64,000 nucleotides of DNA, from positions 36,683 through 100,682 of the forward strand of contig VXCM01001325.1 in NCBI GenBank assembly GCA_014773175.1. Reading direction: 5' to 3'. The notes beneath the pieces were generated by a model that was given only the letters and a program-made list of their open reading frames with translations, made no database searches and was not told where the DNA came from. This stretch comes from Lucifuga dentata. Its lineage: Eukaryota; Chordata; Actinopteri; Ophidiiformes; Bythitidae. The position numbers and the translations under genes were made by a program. Below are positions 11,113 to 22,200 of the stretch, piece by piece (within the stretch, counting starts at the first letter, position 1; each line of letters starts with the position of its first letter).

Positions 11113-12267
11113 GTGCAGGTGGGGGAAAAAAATCGATTTTCGATTAACTGTGATTCAAATTTAAACGATTCCAATATTGATTCATAATATCTAAAAAAAT
11201 TGATTTTTAAAATAGGTTTAAATAGTCTAATTTTTAACTGAAGTGTAAGTAATACTAGTAGTGTAAGTTCTGTGTGATATAATGTGTGCCTCTGCTATGG
11301 AAAGCGTAGAAGACCAAGCTTATATTAAAAACAATATGGCGCCTGTGACTCCAGCGCCTTTGAGTTTTAGAATAGAACAGAATAAAATAACTTTATTGAA
11401 TTTATTAGAGTAGATATTTAGACTCATTCAAAAGCAAAAGGACACAAACGAACCCGACAAAAGTAAGAACATTTGCAAAATATGTAACTCAGAAGTAAAA
11501 TTTTGTGGCGACACATGAACTTGTGGAATCGCCGCCGTGAAGTCTGCAGCACTGACACCTGAATGAAGACAGAAGATGCAGAAAATGCATCAACTGGCAA
11601 ACTGCATCTGCCTCACCTCCAGCCAAAAACACAAGGGAGTAGTTACTATTTTTATGTCCTTACAGCGTCGTGACAACGAGGGATTTAGGAACATGCTTCA
11701 AATCCTGGAATCACGGAACGCTGAACCACACGACAACATGTTAGTGAAGCGACTATACAAAGCTTCATGTGATGTCAAAGAGCATTAGAGCTCAAAGGTC
11801 AAAGGTCATCCTGATGAACCTTCAGTATACTCATTAAGTTTTCAACATAGATTTTGAAGCTTTTTTAATACAATACTGTAGTGTAGAAAATATAACCCTA
11901 ACAAAATTTTCCAGAATTTAACCGAATTGAAGCTTTAAAAATCAAAATCGAATCGAAAGATCAGAATCAATATCCAGCCTTAGTTGTCAGTAATGTAATG
12001 TATATGCAGATTATATACATTGGGCTCAAACATGCACAGGTCAAAGGTCAGCCTGAACCTTTTACTATAGATATATATATCCTATATTATATATCCTATA
12101 TATACTCATGAAGTTTTCTATATGAACTTTCAAAGACTTTTTTTTATACAACAATGTATTTTAGCTAACAAAAATTTCCAGAATTTAACCAAATCAAATC
12201 AAATCAAATCGAGGCTTTGAAAATTGAAATTGAATAAAACTGGGAGTCAGAATTGATATCCAGTCCT
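11113..12267. mobile_element. hAT-like element remnant with BED-finger fossil and duplicated tail
   Basis: Flanked by a perfect 8-bp direct repeat ATTTAGAG (11105-11112 and 12268-12275), the target-duplication size of hAT transposons. The left part is GGGGGAAAAAAATCGATTTT. Near 11455-11530 the plus strand reads NICKICNSEVKFCGD before a stop, resembling a BED-type zinc finger of hAT transposases. The tail (AACCGAATTGAAGC...ATATCCAGCCTTAG) occurs twice, at about 11815-11982 and 12040-12267, separated by a fragment of the TTAA MITE. No intact transposase frame exists. A related left end lies at 58652-58870. Confidence 0.65.
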
Positions 12268-12275
12268 ATTTAGAG

Positions 12276-13700
12276 GATATAAAAGAGGGAAGAGTTCATT
12301 GAATGAATTCTAGTTTTACATTTTATTTCTCTTTGGTTTATGTAAAACACTGTTCTTAGATATAAAAAAGTTGAGTTTAAATGGACAGGCAGTAGCAGCA
12401 GTTTTTTTTTTTTTTTTTCNTTTTTTTTTTTTTTTTTCCAGATTATCAGATTGTGTTTCTGTGTCTGTTTGTCAGCTGGGGGCATAATGCAGGTTTAAAT
12501 CTGTTAATGTGGCCCTGAGGAGGATTAGCTGTGAACCAGGTTAAGTCCAGCGTCAGCAAAACTTGGGATTGGGTGGCAGCTGCTCAGAAAGGACCAGCAC
12601 CCTGAACCAGCTTCCACCCCTCTGACCTGACCTCAGGTAAGGTTCTTCAGCTCTGGCCTGATCTGAACCTTACCTGTTCTTTTTAATCCTCATGAAAAGA
12701 GCAGAAAAATGAAAGTTATCTAGTTGTTGTGTGACTTTGATGACAGGAGCACGATGAGAAAAGAGTTGCCAAGTTGCAAAACTTCGACATCAACAATGTT
12801 GATCTCTTGTCTGAAAAATGAAGTTCAAACAAAACTTTTTTTTCCTCAATTTTCTCAATTTTTCCTCTCTACCTCCTCCATTCCTTCCCAACCTCATTCC
12901 TCCTGTCTTTCCATACCATCATTTTCTGCCCAACTTCCTTTCCTTTCTCTTGGTTTTGTTTCTACCTACTTACTTCCTTTCCTACTTCCTACTTTCCTTA
13001 CTTAACTTCTCCTTTCTTCCTTCACAGCAGCAGTCATTTACAGAGGAAATGAGCTCACTATGCCCTCTTGTGGTCTTTTCAGTATTAAGCTCTTCATTAG
13101 TACAATGCAGATTTTAAACATTCAAACTTAACATTGATTATAATGTGTGAATATGTGAAACTTAAATACTTACCATGAGCTTAACAGAAATTTATCACCA
13201 GAAAGCCCCCGAAGAAAGATCCTCACTTCACTTTCTCTGACAGACTGACATTTTTCCTTCTCTGTAGCCTTCCTTGCCAGGTGATCGTAGCAGAAAAGGC
13301 CTGACCATCACCGCAAAGCTGCCAGTTCAAATCTGGACCATGCAGAAAAGTCTGAGAGAACAGAATAATGGAAGGACAGAGTTCAAAACTAACTGCAGAA
13401 ATGCTTCAGTGCAAAGTGCCAAACCAAGCAAGGGACCACCAGAGTCCTGAAACCAGCAGAGACCTGAAACCAGTAGAGGTTTGGCTGGCACATTGGTGGC
13501 TGGTACAGATTAAAGTTGCTGCTCTATATTCACAGAGATGCTGATGTGCCAAATATTTTACCATTCTCTTGTGTATGAAATATATCATATATGCTAACAC
13601 ATGGGGCTTATTGTTTCATACTTTCAAATGTTTACAGAAAAGGAACTTTATATGAGGAGCCCTTTGTTTAAAACTGATTTCCACCTAGATTTTACTTCCC
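12276..13700. other. Intergenic DNA between the divergent cngb1 and anxa2 genes
   Basis: Contains T-runs around an N (12403-12437) and a C/T-rich tract at 12838-13022. An isolated good donor (CCTCAG/GTAAGG near 12636) follows a non-repetitive stretch 12490-12636, which could be an alternative 5' exon of anxa2, but nothing proves it. No coding frame is supported. Confidence 0.4.
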
Positions 13701-13704
13701 CATG

Positions 13705-14155
13705 CACTCAAAAGTCTCTTCAAGGAAATGTACCCTTTCCAATGATCCACAGAACATCCTCAAGGAACCCAAGAACATTATTAAGGACTAGTAGAGCCAT
13801 TTAAAGCACTAAAACCTCCTAAAGGACCATTAGAACCCCCAGCATTCTAGTAGAATCACCACAGGGACCTTTAAAATTGTCACATAGATGTCTACAATGT
13901 ATTCAAAGACCAAGGTCACCTTGAACTTCCTTGAGTGCCCTACAACTCCTCAAGGAGCTCTGGAACCTCCTTAAGAATAACTAGAACTTTCTGACTTCCT
14001 ACCAAAACCACCTCAAAGACACCTAGGACCTTCTCAAAGATATGTAGTACATCTTCAAAGACCAGTTGAGTTCCTCAGGCACACCTAGAACCTCTTTAAG
14101 AACCTCTAGAACATCCTTAAATACAATTAGAACCCCCTCAGGCAACCTAAAATGT
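13705..14155 (+). repeat. Degenerate minisatellite of CCTAGAACCTCCTCAAGGA type
   Basis: A loose tandem array of units near 27-30 bases containing AGAACCTCCTCAAGGA-like words (for example TCCTCAAGGAACCCAAGAAC, CTAGAACCTCTTTAAGAACC). It lies about 0.4 kb upstream of the proposed anxa2 first exon. A related array, in the opposite orientation, lies at 53755-53995. Confidence 0.7.
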
Positions 14156-14519
14156 TTCATCCACAGTCCAAATTCAAAAATCTGTATATTTTACTATACT
14201 TAAGGTACAATTTTAGTTACAGTATTTAACGTAAAGCTTTGTACAAAGACAGCGCTGGCCAAATCTTTACACAGTTTACACAAAAATACAGGGGGATGCA
14301 ATACTTTTGGCCAGCGCTGTACTTCTGCCCATATGGCAGTGTTCTTGCAATGTACTGTACATTGTTATACTGATGTGGTTTGTAGTAGTTTAGCTCAGCC
14401 AATCTGAAAGCAGGATTTTCTGTGGCTATGGAGACAAACTGAAGCTGTTTGTCTTTTGTGTGTGGAATTTCTGCCCCAGTGTTCAGGGTAATGTGTAAAA
14501 TGAATCATCCAATACTCAG

Positions 14520-14522
<3 letters not shown>

Positions 14523-14566
<44 letters not shown>

Positions 14567-14568
14567 NG
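14523..14568. repeat. (TG)n microsatellite just upstream of the anxa2 first exon
   Basis: About 22 TG units ending at an N (14567). It abuts the presumed core promoter of anxa2, so both its true length and the sequence right next to it are uncertain. Confidence 0.9.
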
Positions 14569-14584
14569 TACTTAAACACCACAC

Positions 14585-14651
14585 CCCGTCCCATCTCGTC
14601 CCGGTTCATAACGGAGCTGCTGCTCACTGCCTCTCTGCTGCTTCTCTGACG
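14585..14651 (+). other. anxa2: Probable non-coding first exon of annexin A2
   Basis: A C/T-rich, GC-richer stretch ends CTGACG followed by a consensus donor GTAAGAAA at 14652. It begins a little downstream of a TACTTAAAC sequence at 14569-14577, which could act as a weak TATA-like element, and of a long TG repeat. The first coding exon starts at an acceptor (TTTCCACAG, ending 19227) with only 11 untranslated bases, so an upstream exon is required. This is the best donor-bearing candidate I can see. The exact 5' end is not defined and other exons may exist. Confidence 0.4.
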
Positions 14652-15634
14652 GTAAGAAAACCTGAACTCCACAAAAGGTTTTTAAATTGTTGAAAGAATG
14701 TTTTATAGACAATCTGCAGCAACTTTCTTCTTCAAACAGAATACATTTAAAGAGATATGAAACAGAGAAAAACAGCAGATCTTCACTTTGAAGAAACAAG
14801 GACCAGCATATGTTTTTACTGGAAACGTCACTGGCTGATTATATTTTTTCACTTATTCAAAGATAATTAGAGTTTAGGACCCATTTATGTGTCAATAATT
14901 GTCTAATTTTATGTCTCCTTATGGGACAAGTCAGTAAAGGCTGACTTTAAAGCTAAAATCCCACAGTGGCTGCCCCATGTTGTATCTTCATGCTGTTCTG
15001 TCTGTTGGTTGTATGACGGTTAGTTGGCCGATTGGCTTATTGGTCGTCGGCAGGTTGCTGGGAGCGTCTGGGTAAAGGTAAGTGTGCCTCTATCATGCTT
15101 ACTATCATGTACAGAGGAGGAGTACAGGGAGGTGCTGGAGCTCTGGACTCATTATCAGTACTCCTGGTTTTATGGTAACAGGACAAAGACTTTATAATCC
15201 AGCACAGAGACAGGAGCAGTTGTAACATTTACACAGTTTCATACTGTGGCTGCAGACAGCAGAGACGCTGAGGACATCCTCTGTGTTTATGACCTGAGGT
15301 CCACTTAGGTTCTCTTGGTTGGGTTTGTGTTAAAGCTGATGCAAAATTTTTTAGACTTAGCATATCTTCCCTATCTCCTCCAATTTCTTCCAAAATAAAT
15401 AAAGTATTCAGTATTTCCCAACGAACATTATTAATTATGAGGCTTTAACACAGAATTTAGTAGGGCAAGGAAATACATTTATAAACATATAATCAAATAG
15501 TTAAATGAATTAATATAATTTAAAAAATACAAATTATTAGAATTTTTTTGCTATTTCCGGAGACTTTCTGGAGAGTTTTACAATCTTAGATTTACTACAT
15601 ATTGTGGAGCTCTCCAGATTCTCCTACACTGGAC

Positions 15635-16063
15635 CAGGGACGACTCTAGGATAGTGGAGATCCAGGCCTTAGCCCAGATCTCCTCTGGAAAATCCAGGCA
15701 TATCTACCAAAGCTAAATATAAATTTTGAGAAATGCTTAAGAAATGTATCATGTTACATCTTTTGTAACATGTAACAAATCATGTTACATCTTTTAACAA
15801 GTCCTATGAAGTCAAAAATGTTTTTAAATGAAAACCTTTACAACAGTCTAAACAGTGAAGCTATATGGTGCGTTATGTCTGTTCTGTCCATCAATTCCAT
15901 CCGACCAGTCGGTTCACAACACTGTGGTTCTGCCTTGGCAATGATGAAAAAATGATGAAAAACACTACAGAAATTTCAAAACACACTATTATAAAAAAGA
16001 TCTGGGCTTTATGGAAAACTCCAGGCCTTAGGCCCTATAAGCCCACCCCTAGCACCATGCCTG
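15635..16063. mobile_element. hAT-type MITE in anxa2 intron 1, perfect 8-bp target duplication
   Basis: Begins CAGGGACGACTCTAGG and ends CCCCTAGCACCATGCCTG. The outer parts are roughly inverted (CCAGGCCTTAG in both orientations). The 8-bp repeat CACTGGAC lies on each side (15627-15634 and 16064-16071). The interior is non-coding. The duplication size and CAGGG end point to hAT. Confidence 0.8.
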
Positions 16064-16199
16064 CACTGGACATCAATTGATGTATTCTATTATTCTATCT
16101 TGCTCTTTTGTCTGTATTTGTCTTTGCAATTTCCTGCTTCATTCATTCTGGTGGTGGTGGTGGTGGNGTTAAAGTTTCTTCCATTTTTTTTCCCCCTTT

Positions 16200-16330
16200 C
16201 ATGATAAAGTTTTATGGGGAGTTTTTCCAGGTCTTAGGCTGGGTCAGGATCTATGGATGTGTGTGTGGGCCTGAGACATTATATGTGATACTGGACTATA
16301 TAAACTTGACTTCACTTGACTTGACTGAAT
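16200..16330 (+). mobile_element. LINE/SINE 3'-tail fragment
   Basis: Reads ...GAGACATTATATGTGATACT..., then ACTATATAAACTTGACTTCACTTGACTTGACT, ending in short TTGAC-type tail repeats typical of fish non-LTR 3' ends. No coding part remains. Confidence 0.4.
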
Positions 16331-16723
16331 TAAGCAAAGTAAATCATTCTCCTATTGACAGTAACACACAGGCAGAGTTTATGTTTGAAGTGGGGAGGCC
16401 AGACTCATAATGCATATAACATAATGCAGTTTTATCGTGAATCAATTCACCATCCAACAACAGCGCAGCATTGTGCAACATGGTACTTCAAGACAATGCG
16501 ATCATCAAAGTTTGCCATACCACCTACAGTAGATCACCTAATTCTATACCACACATACAGAGCCAATTAATGAGGCACACAAGCAACCATAAATTAACGT
16601 CAAGATCAAAATATCATAATGTATTTACACAACATTTCAAGTTGTTGCTCTCATTTACCTTGGTACACTAAAAATCATTGAAATTATGAACATTCAATGT
16701 TAAATGGAAAACAGTGATGCAGT

Positions 16724-16726
<3 letters not shown>

Positions 16727-16769
<43 letters not shown>
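16727..16769. repeat. (CA)n microsatellite
   Basis: About 21 CA units in anxa2 intron 1. Confidence 0.9.
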
Positions 16770-16770
<1 letters not shown>

Positions 16771-16964
16771 CACACTGGTAGAGAATGTGCAGCAGGTGTC
16801 ACCTGTTTGAGTACAGCAGGCCACATTAAAACAAATAAGCAGGGTTTGACTTCCTATAGAAGTAAACATTTTTTCTTGCGTAAATCTGCTCAGATGAAAG
16901 TTTTGCTGTTCTTCAATATGAAATTCTGCAAGCCATGAAGGGAAGTTTCCCCCCCAGCTCCACA

Positions 16965-17370
16965 AAACTCAGGGAAAAGAGTCTCAGTCGTTTGTGGTGT
17001 TAAAATTTTTGTTTGTGCTGCTGTCATTTATAGATATTAAAGAATATTTTATAGGTCATTCTGAGGTCACTCAGCACCCCAACCTGCTCCAAACTGACCT
17101 AAACTGGTCTCGTTTGTTAATGCTGGTTTGTGCAGTTAAAAGTTTCATTTGTGCTGCTACGGTTTTTTTTTTTTTTTTTTTNTTTTTTTTTTTTTTTTTG
17201 TTTTTAGATATTAAAAGTTTTATTTTAGGTGATGACATCACCAGCTCCCCAACCATCGCCCAATGACCTATAAAATATTATTTAATATCTAAAAAATGAT
17301 AGTAGCACAAATTAAAATTTTAACAGCAAAAACTTAGCACAAACAACTATTTTCCCAGGGTTTGTTATCT
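16965..17370. mobile_element. Inverted-repeat (MITE-like) element in anxa2 intron 1
   Basis: 16999-17055 (GTTAAAATTTTTGTTTGTGC, then ATTTATAGATATTAAAGAAT) is the inverse of 17266-17323, and the similarity extends outward (CTCAGGGAAAA against CCCTGGGAAAA). The centre holds a T-run broken by an N at 17182 and an imperfect second copy of the TAGATATTAAA word. Non-coding. Confidence 0.6.
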
Positions 17371-18592
17371 CTTGTTAACTCTGTTTTGCTTTAGTTGGGG
17401 GGCCAACTTCACTCAGGTGCGATGAAACCCTTATATTTGACTGCAGCAGGTCTGAATTCTCCTTATTGCTGAAAAAACTTCTCTCTGATGTGACCAAATC
17501 AGAAGAGTTTAAAAGTAGCTGCAAAACATCAACCACTTTGCACAAGTAGGATTAGTTCTTCTCAGCAGCAACTTCATGGCTCTCTGGCAGTTACGCTGAA
17601 GATCCACTCAGTCTGAAGTTTTCCCTTTTAACCAGACAAACTCAGATGGTCTGAGAGTTGCGTGTTTCATGAGTTTATAGCTCAGATGTTTCCAGTCGTT
17701 CATACCTTTCTAAATTAATCCTTATCCCACTCTCACCCTGAACATCGTGGCAGGCAAAGCAGACGGCAGCATCTTTTTGAGCCAAATACTCCACCCAGGT
17801 GTACTGTACTTAGAATAAAAACGTGGAACATGATCGCTTCTTGAATCCATAAGCTTTTGTTGGAAATTCTGCTAAAACAGGCTGCTTGGGGCCAGAGATC
17901 TTCTCATCGAGATCATTACCTGAGCAGGTGCCTGTTTCTGTGTGCAGAGACCTGAAATCAGCACACACTTAACATGTCCTCATTTTAACAAAGATTAACT
18001 TTGTTCAATAATGATTATTGGTAGAACAGAGGCTCAGACACATGAAACAAACTCTACACCAGAGATGTTAATGAATGTTACAATGAATGTTATCATTTCC
18101 TGATAACGTTCATTCTGTTTTCTAATAGTGTTTCTACAAATTCCGTTACAATTTTATGCACAGCCGAAAAAATAGCAAGTACACTTGTGTAATGTTAAGA
18201 GCTTATAAATGTTTAAAACCACTAAAACAGATTAACTAAGCAGATAAAAACAAGATAAATCAATAAAAGTAAGTAAATACAAAAATCACAAGTGAATAAT
18301 AGCAGATAAATGAGAAAAGCATATAAACATAAAATCAGCTTTGTTGGTGAAGTCGTGTTGTAATGTGAGTTTGATTCACAGCTTAATGACTGTTTGCTGC
18401 AGCTGTTGCTAGGTGACAAAACATCGACCCCTCACACACTTCCTGTTAATGTTCTGTAAGAGGGTCAAAGGTCATCAAAGCTTTCCACTGTGTCTCTAAT
18501 GAATTAAATCACAGCACTGTTAACTTTCACCTCACTTCAGCCTGTTTTCAGCTGTTGGTGGAATTTAATGTGAGTGAGGAGCTACTTTAAAG

Positions 18593-18626
<34 letters not shown>

Positions 18627-19238
18627 GGATCGTTTATTCTTATCTTGCCTTCCTGCCTCTCCTGCAGACACACCCTCTGGAACGTCCTGCTCAATAAGTC
18701 AAACACCCACTCAGGTTTTCTTCCACTCTGAGATTTAAAGGGGACATGTTATCCATGTTCTTATCTTTATTCAGGGATCGATTTTGAAACCTTTACAATG
18801 TCTTAATGTGTGTGTATATATATATATATAAACCTTGATTCAACCTTGAATTCAAACAAGTCATTCTGCAAACCTAATCTGATACCTAACATCTGAAATC
18901 TGCTGCAGGTAGTATAATTCATACTCTAAATTTAGCCTTATAAATGTCAGGTCTTTGCAAAGCAAATGTCTTTTAATCAATCATTTTATCTGTCAGTATA
19001 CACTGGATTTTATATTTTTAACAGAAAGACAGACTTTGAGCATCTGCAATGGCTCAATTTGGAGTCTAAAGCCGTTCTCCATAAAATTACATTTAGATTA
19101 TGCAAATGTTTTAATAACAGGTTCTGGTGATTTTCTCTACCAAATCATGAGCTGCAGTTATTGATCAGCTCTGAAATAATCTTTAAATTTCCTTGCTGAG
19201 TCTGAAGTAATAATCCTGTTTCCACAGATAATCACAGC

Positions 19239-22200
19239 ATGGCGCTTGTGCATGAATTCCTCAGCCAACTAACGCTGTCCTATGGAGAGGTGAGTCCTCT
19301 GTGACATCGTACTTACTGTGACATCACACTCACTTTGATGACATCACACTCACTGTGACATCACACTCTGATGACATCACACTCACCCTGCTGATATCAC
19401 ACTTACTCTGTGACATCACAGCTCACTGTGACATCACACTTACTTTGTGACATCTCACTTACTCTGTGACATCACACTTACTTTGTGACATCACACTCCC
19501 CCAGATGATATCACACTTACTCTGACATCACACTTACTCTGTGACATCACACTTACTTTGTGACATCACACTCCCCCAGATGACATCACACTTGCTCTGT
19601 GACATCACACTCATCCTGCTGACATCACACTCATCATGCTGACATCACACTCACCATGCTGACATCACACTTACTCTGTGACATCACACTCACTGTGACA
19701 TCACACTTACTTTGTGACATCACACACATGCAGGTGACATCACACTCTGACATAACAGTCACCTTGCAGCATCACACACAGGTTGCTGACATCACAATCA
19801 CTCTGGTGACATCACACTTTTCATACACGTAGCACTACTGACAGGACGTGTCATGAAACTGATATAACTCAGAGCTCATCCTCTGTAGGACAAGGAGCCC
19901 AAATTTCCCACTGTGGTGCCTGTACGAGACTTTGATCCAGCCAAAGACGCTGCCCGGATCGACACCGCCATCAAAACTAAAGGTGAGACAATAACAACCC
20001 CTACCCTCAAAAAGAAAAAAGAAAAAAAAAACATCAACAGAGTTTCACTTAAAACATCATCAGGTTTGGAGAAAAAAATTACCTGACTTTGACACTACAG
20101 GCAAACTACACTGCAGCCATGTCAACATGCATATTTAGCATAGCAACATGCTAATGATAAGCATGCTTGTATTATGTTTCTTACATTCCTGTCCCATTTT
20201 GTATTGTGTTGCGTAATGGACCTTTTAGAAGTTGAGCTCAGATGCTTTCTTTCAGAGATTTTGCCTTTTTTGGAATTTTTCTCAGAAGGTTTTAGTTTTC
20301 ATGCAGGAAAACGATTTCAAATCAGATATTAGATCACGTACATCTGACATCTTATCAAACTAAAGATTCATGTCCAAAATGCTGCTGATGAACATTTGGG
20401 CAAATCGGAGTCCTTCTTTTTCTCTGTATAAACCACAAACCAATGATGGAAAATATTCAGGTTTCAGCTGCTGCTGCTGCATGTGTGTGTGTGTGTGTGT
20501 GTGCGCATGTATCCAGTTTTAATCTGTGACTCACTTCCTGTATGTGATCTCACTCTGCAGACAAACGCTCACATTTTCCCACTATTACTTTTTGCAGGAT
20601 TTAAACACAAAACAGCAGCTACGGTTTATATTCATGAAAAAACAAAATCATTTTGTACACAAAAGCATTGTATCTGTTTAGTCAAGACATTTGATGGTTG
20701 ATTGATAAGTTGTGAGCCTGACTGGTACAGATCAGGGCTGTGATACTGTGTTTTCATGAAGGCAAAAAATTCCAGACATGTTTCTGATTTGAGCTCAGTG
20801 ATTCTAACATAGAAGTTCCAACTTGACTTCTAGAAGCTGGAAACTAGGCCTGTGTGCCTTGTCTTATGCATGGAATGTTAATTTTGGATTATGATTTGAT
20901 TTAAATGCTTTAATTTTACTCACATTCAACATTTTGGGGCAATTTCTGACAGAGATTAAAGGTGTAATTATTAGTAATTTTTGCAGGTATATTCACACAT
21001 AAAGAATTTCATCTAAAAATGAGAAGTTGAAGATAAAACTCAGTCCAGCAAGTTTTAATATGCCAAATGAATTTTGTAATTGGTTCTTAAATTTTCCGAC
21101 AGTTCATTAAATAAAAGTGGGATGCATTTCTTGTTTTCTTACAGGTGTAGATGAACAGACAATCATTGACATCCTGACCAGACGAAGCTACGAGCAGAGG
21201 AAAGAAATCGCATTTGAGTATGAAAGATTTGCAAAAAAGGTCAGATATTTTTTCTTTATAAAAATGTATATAATCTGTTCTTCAGGTGCAGCTTTGACAC
21301 TTGGTGACTGATTAAGTCAGGTATAATTTATTTTAACAGGCATGTTTGTATCAGGTAGGAAAAACAATCAAAAATTTACTGCTGAAGTATTACGTTTTGG
21401 GAAATGGTTGTCAGAAATGTAATATGTATATGGATTGTTTATATTGGACTCAAACATACACAATCACCAGTATAATCCTTTAATAACTGACAGCGAGTTA
21501 ATAAGAGTCATCGCAAATTATTGATAAATCAGTGATTAGCATCACCATATGAAAGCACGGACTCATGGTATCAGTACTTGTAAAGTCCTGATCCTGCATG
21601 TTTTACAGTGTGTTAGTTGAATAAACAGTAAACAAACATCTTGATTTATCTTTAAGAGTTGATGCCTTTCTGATCTCACATAACGCCATCATATGGTTTT
21701 CACCTCCGTCCTCTGTTGTCAGGATTTGATCACAGCCCTGAAGGGGGCGCTGTCTGGCCCTCTGGAGGCACTGATGTTGGGTCTGATGAAGAGCACAACC
21801 CAGTATGATGCCTCTGAGCTCAGAGCCTCCATGAAGGTTAGAACACTGTCAGATCAACACCCTACACAGCATTTTACCTGGAACTTACAGCAGGTGTCGC
21901 TCTTTCTATGATACTGCTGTCAATCAAAGGGTCAAATTATAACTTTACAGGATCCAAAACACATTTCCATGATGTAAATTACTTTTAAAATCATGTTTAT
22001 TCATTCATTATTTCATTTTAAAATGTATTTACACTGTGACCTGTCATTTAGCACCACCATGAGGTCAGGTTTTACATTTTTAGCCACACAAGTGGTCAGG
22101 CTTTTAGAAAACTCTTGTAAAATAGTACAGTATGTATAGTATTTATAGTAGTGAACTTTTTAGTTGAACTTGTGTGACAGCTGGCAGGAAAACGTGTGAT

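Noticed and set aside
12724..13117. Two overlapping Ser/Phe/Leu/Pro-rich frames
   Set aside because: They arise from a C/T-rich tract and lack a plausible gene context.
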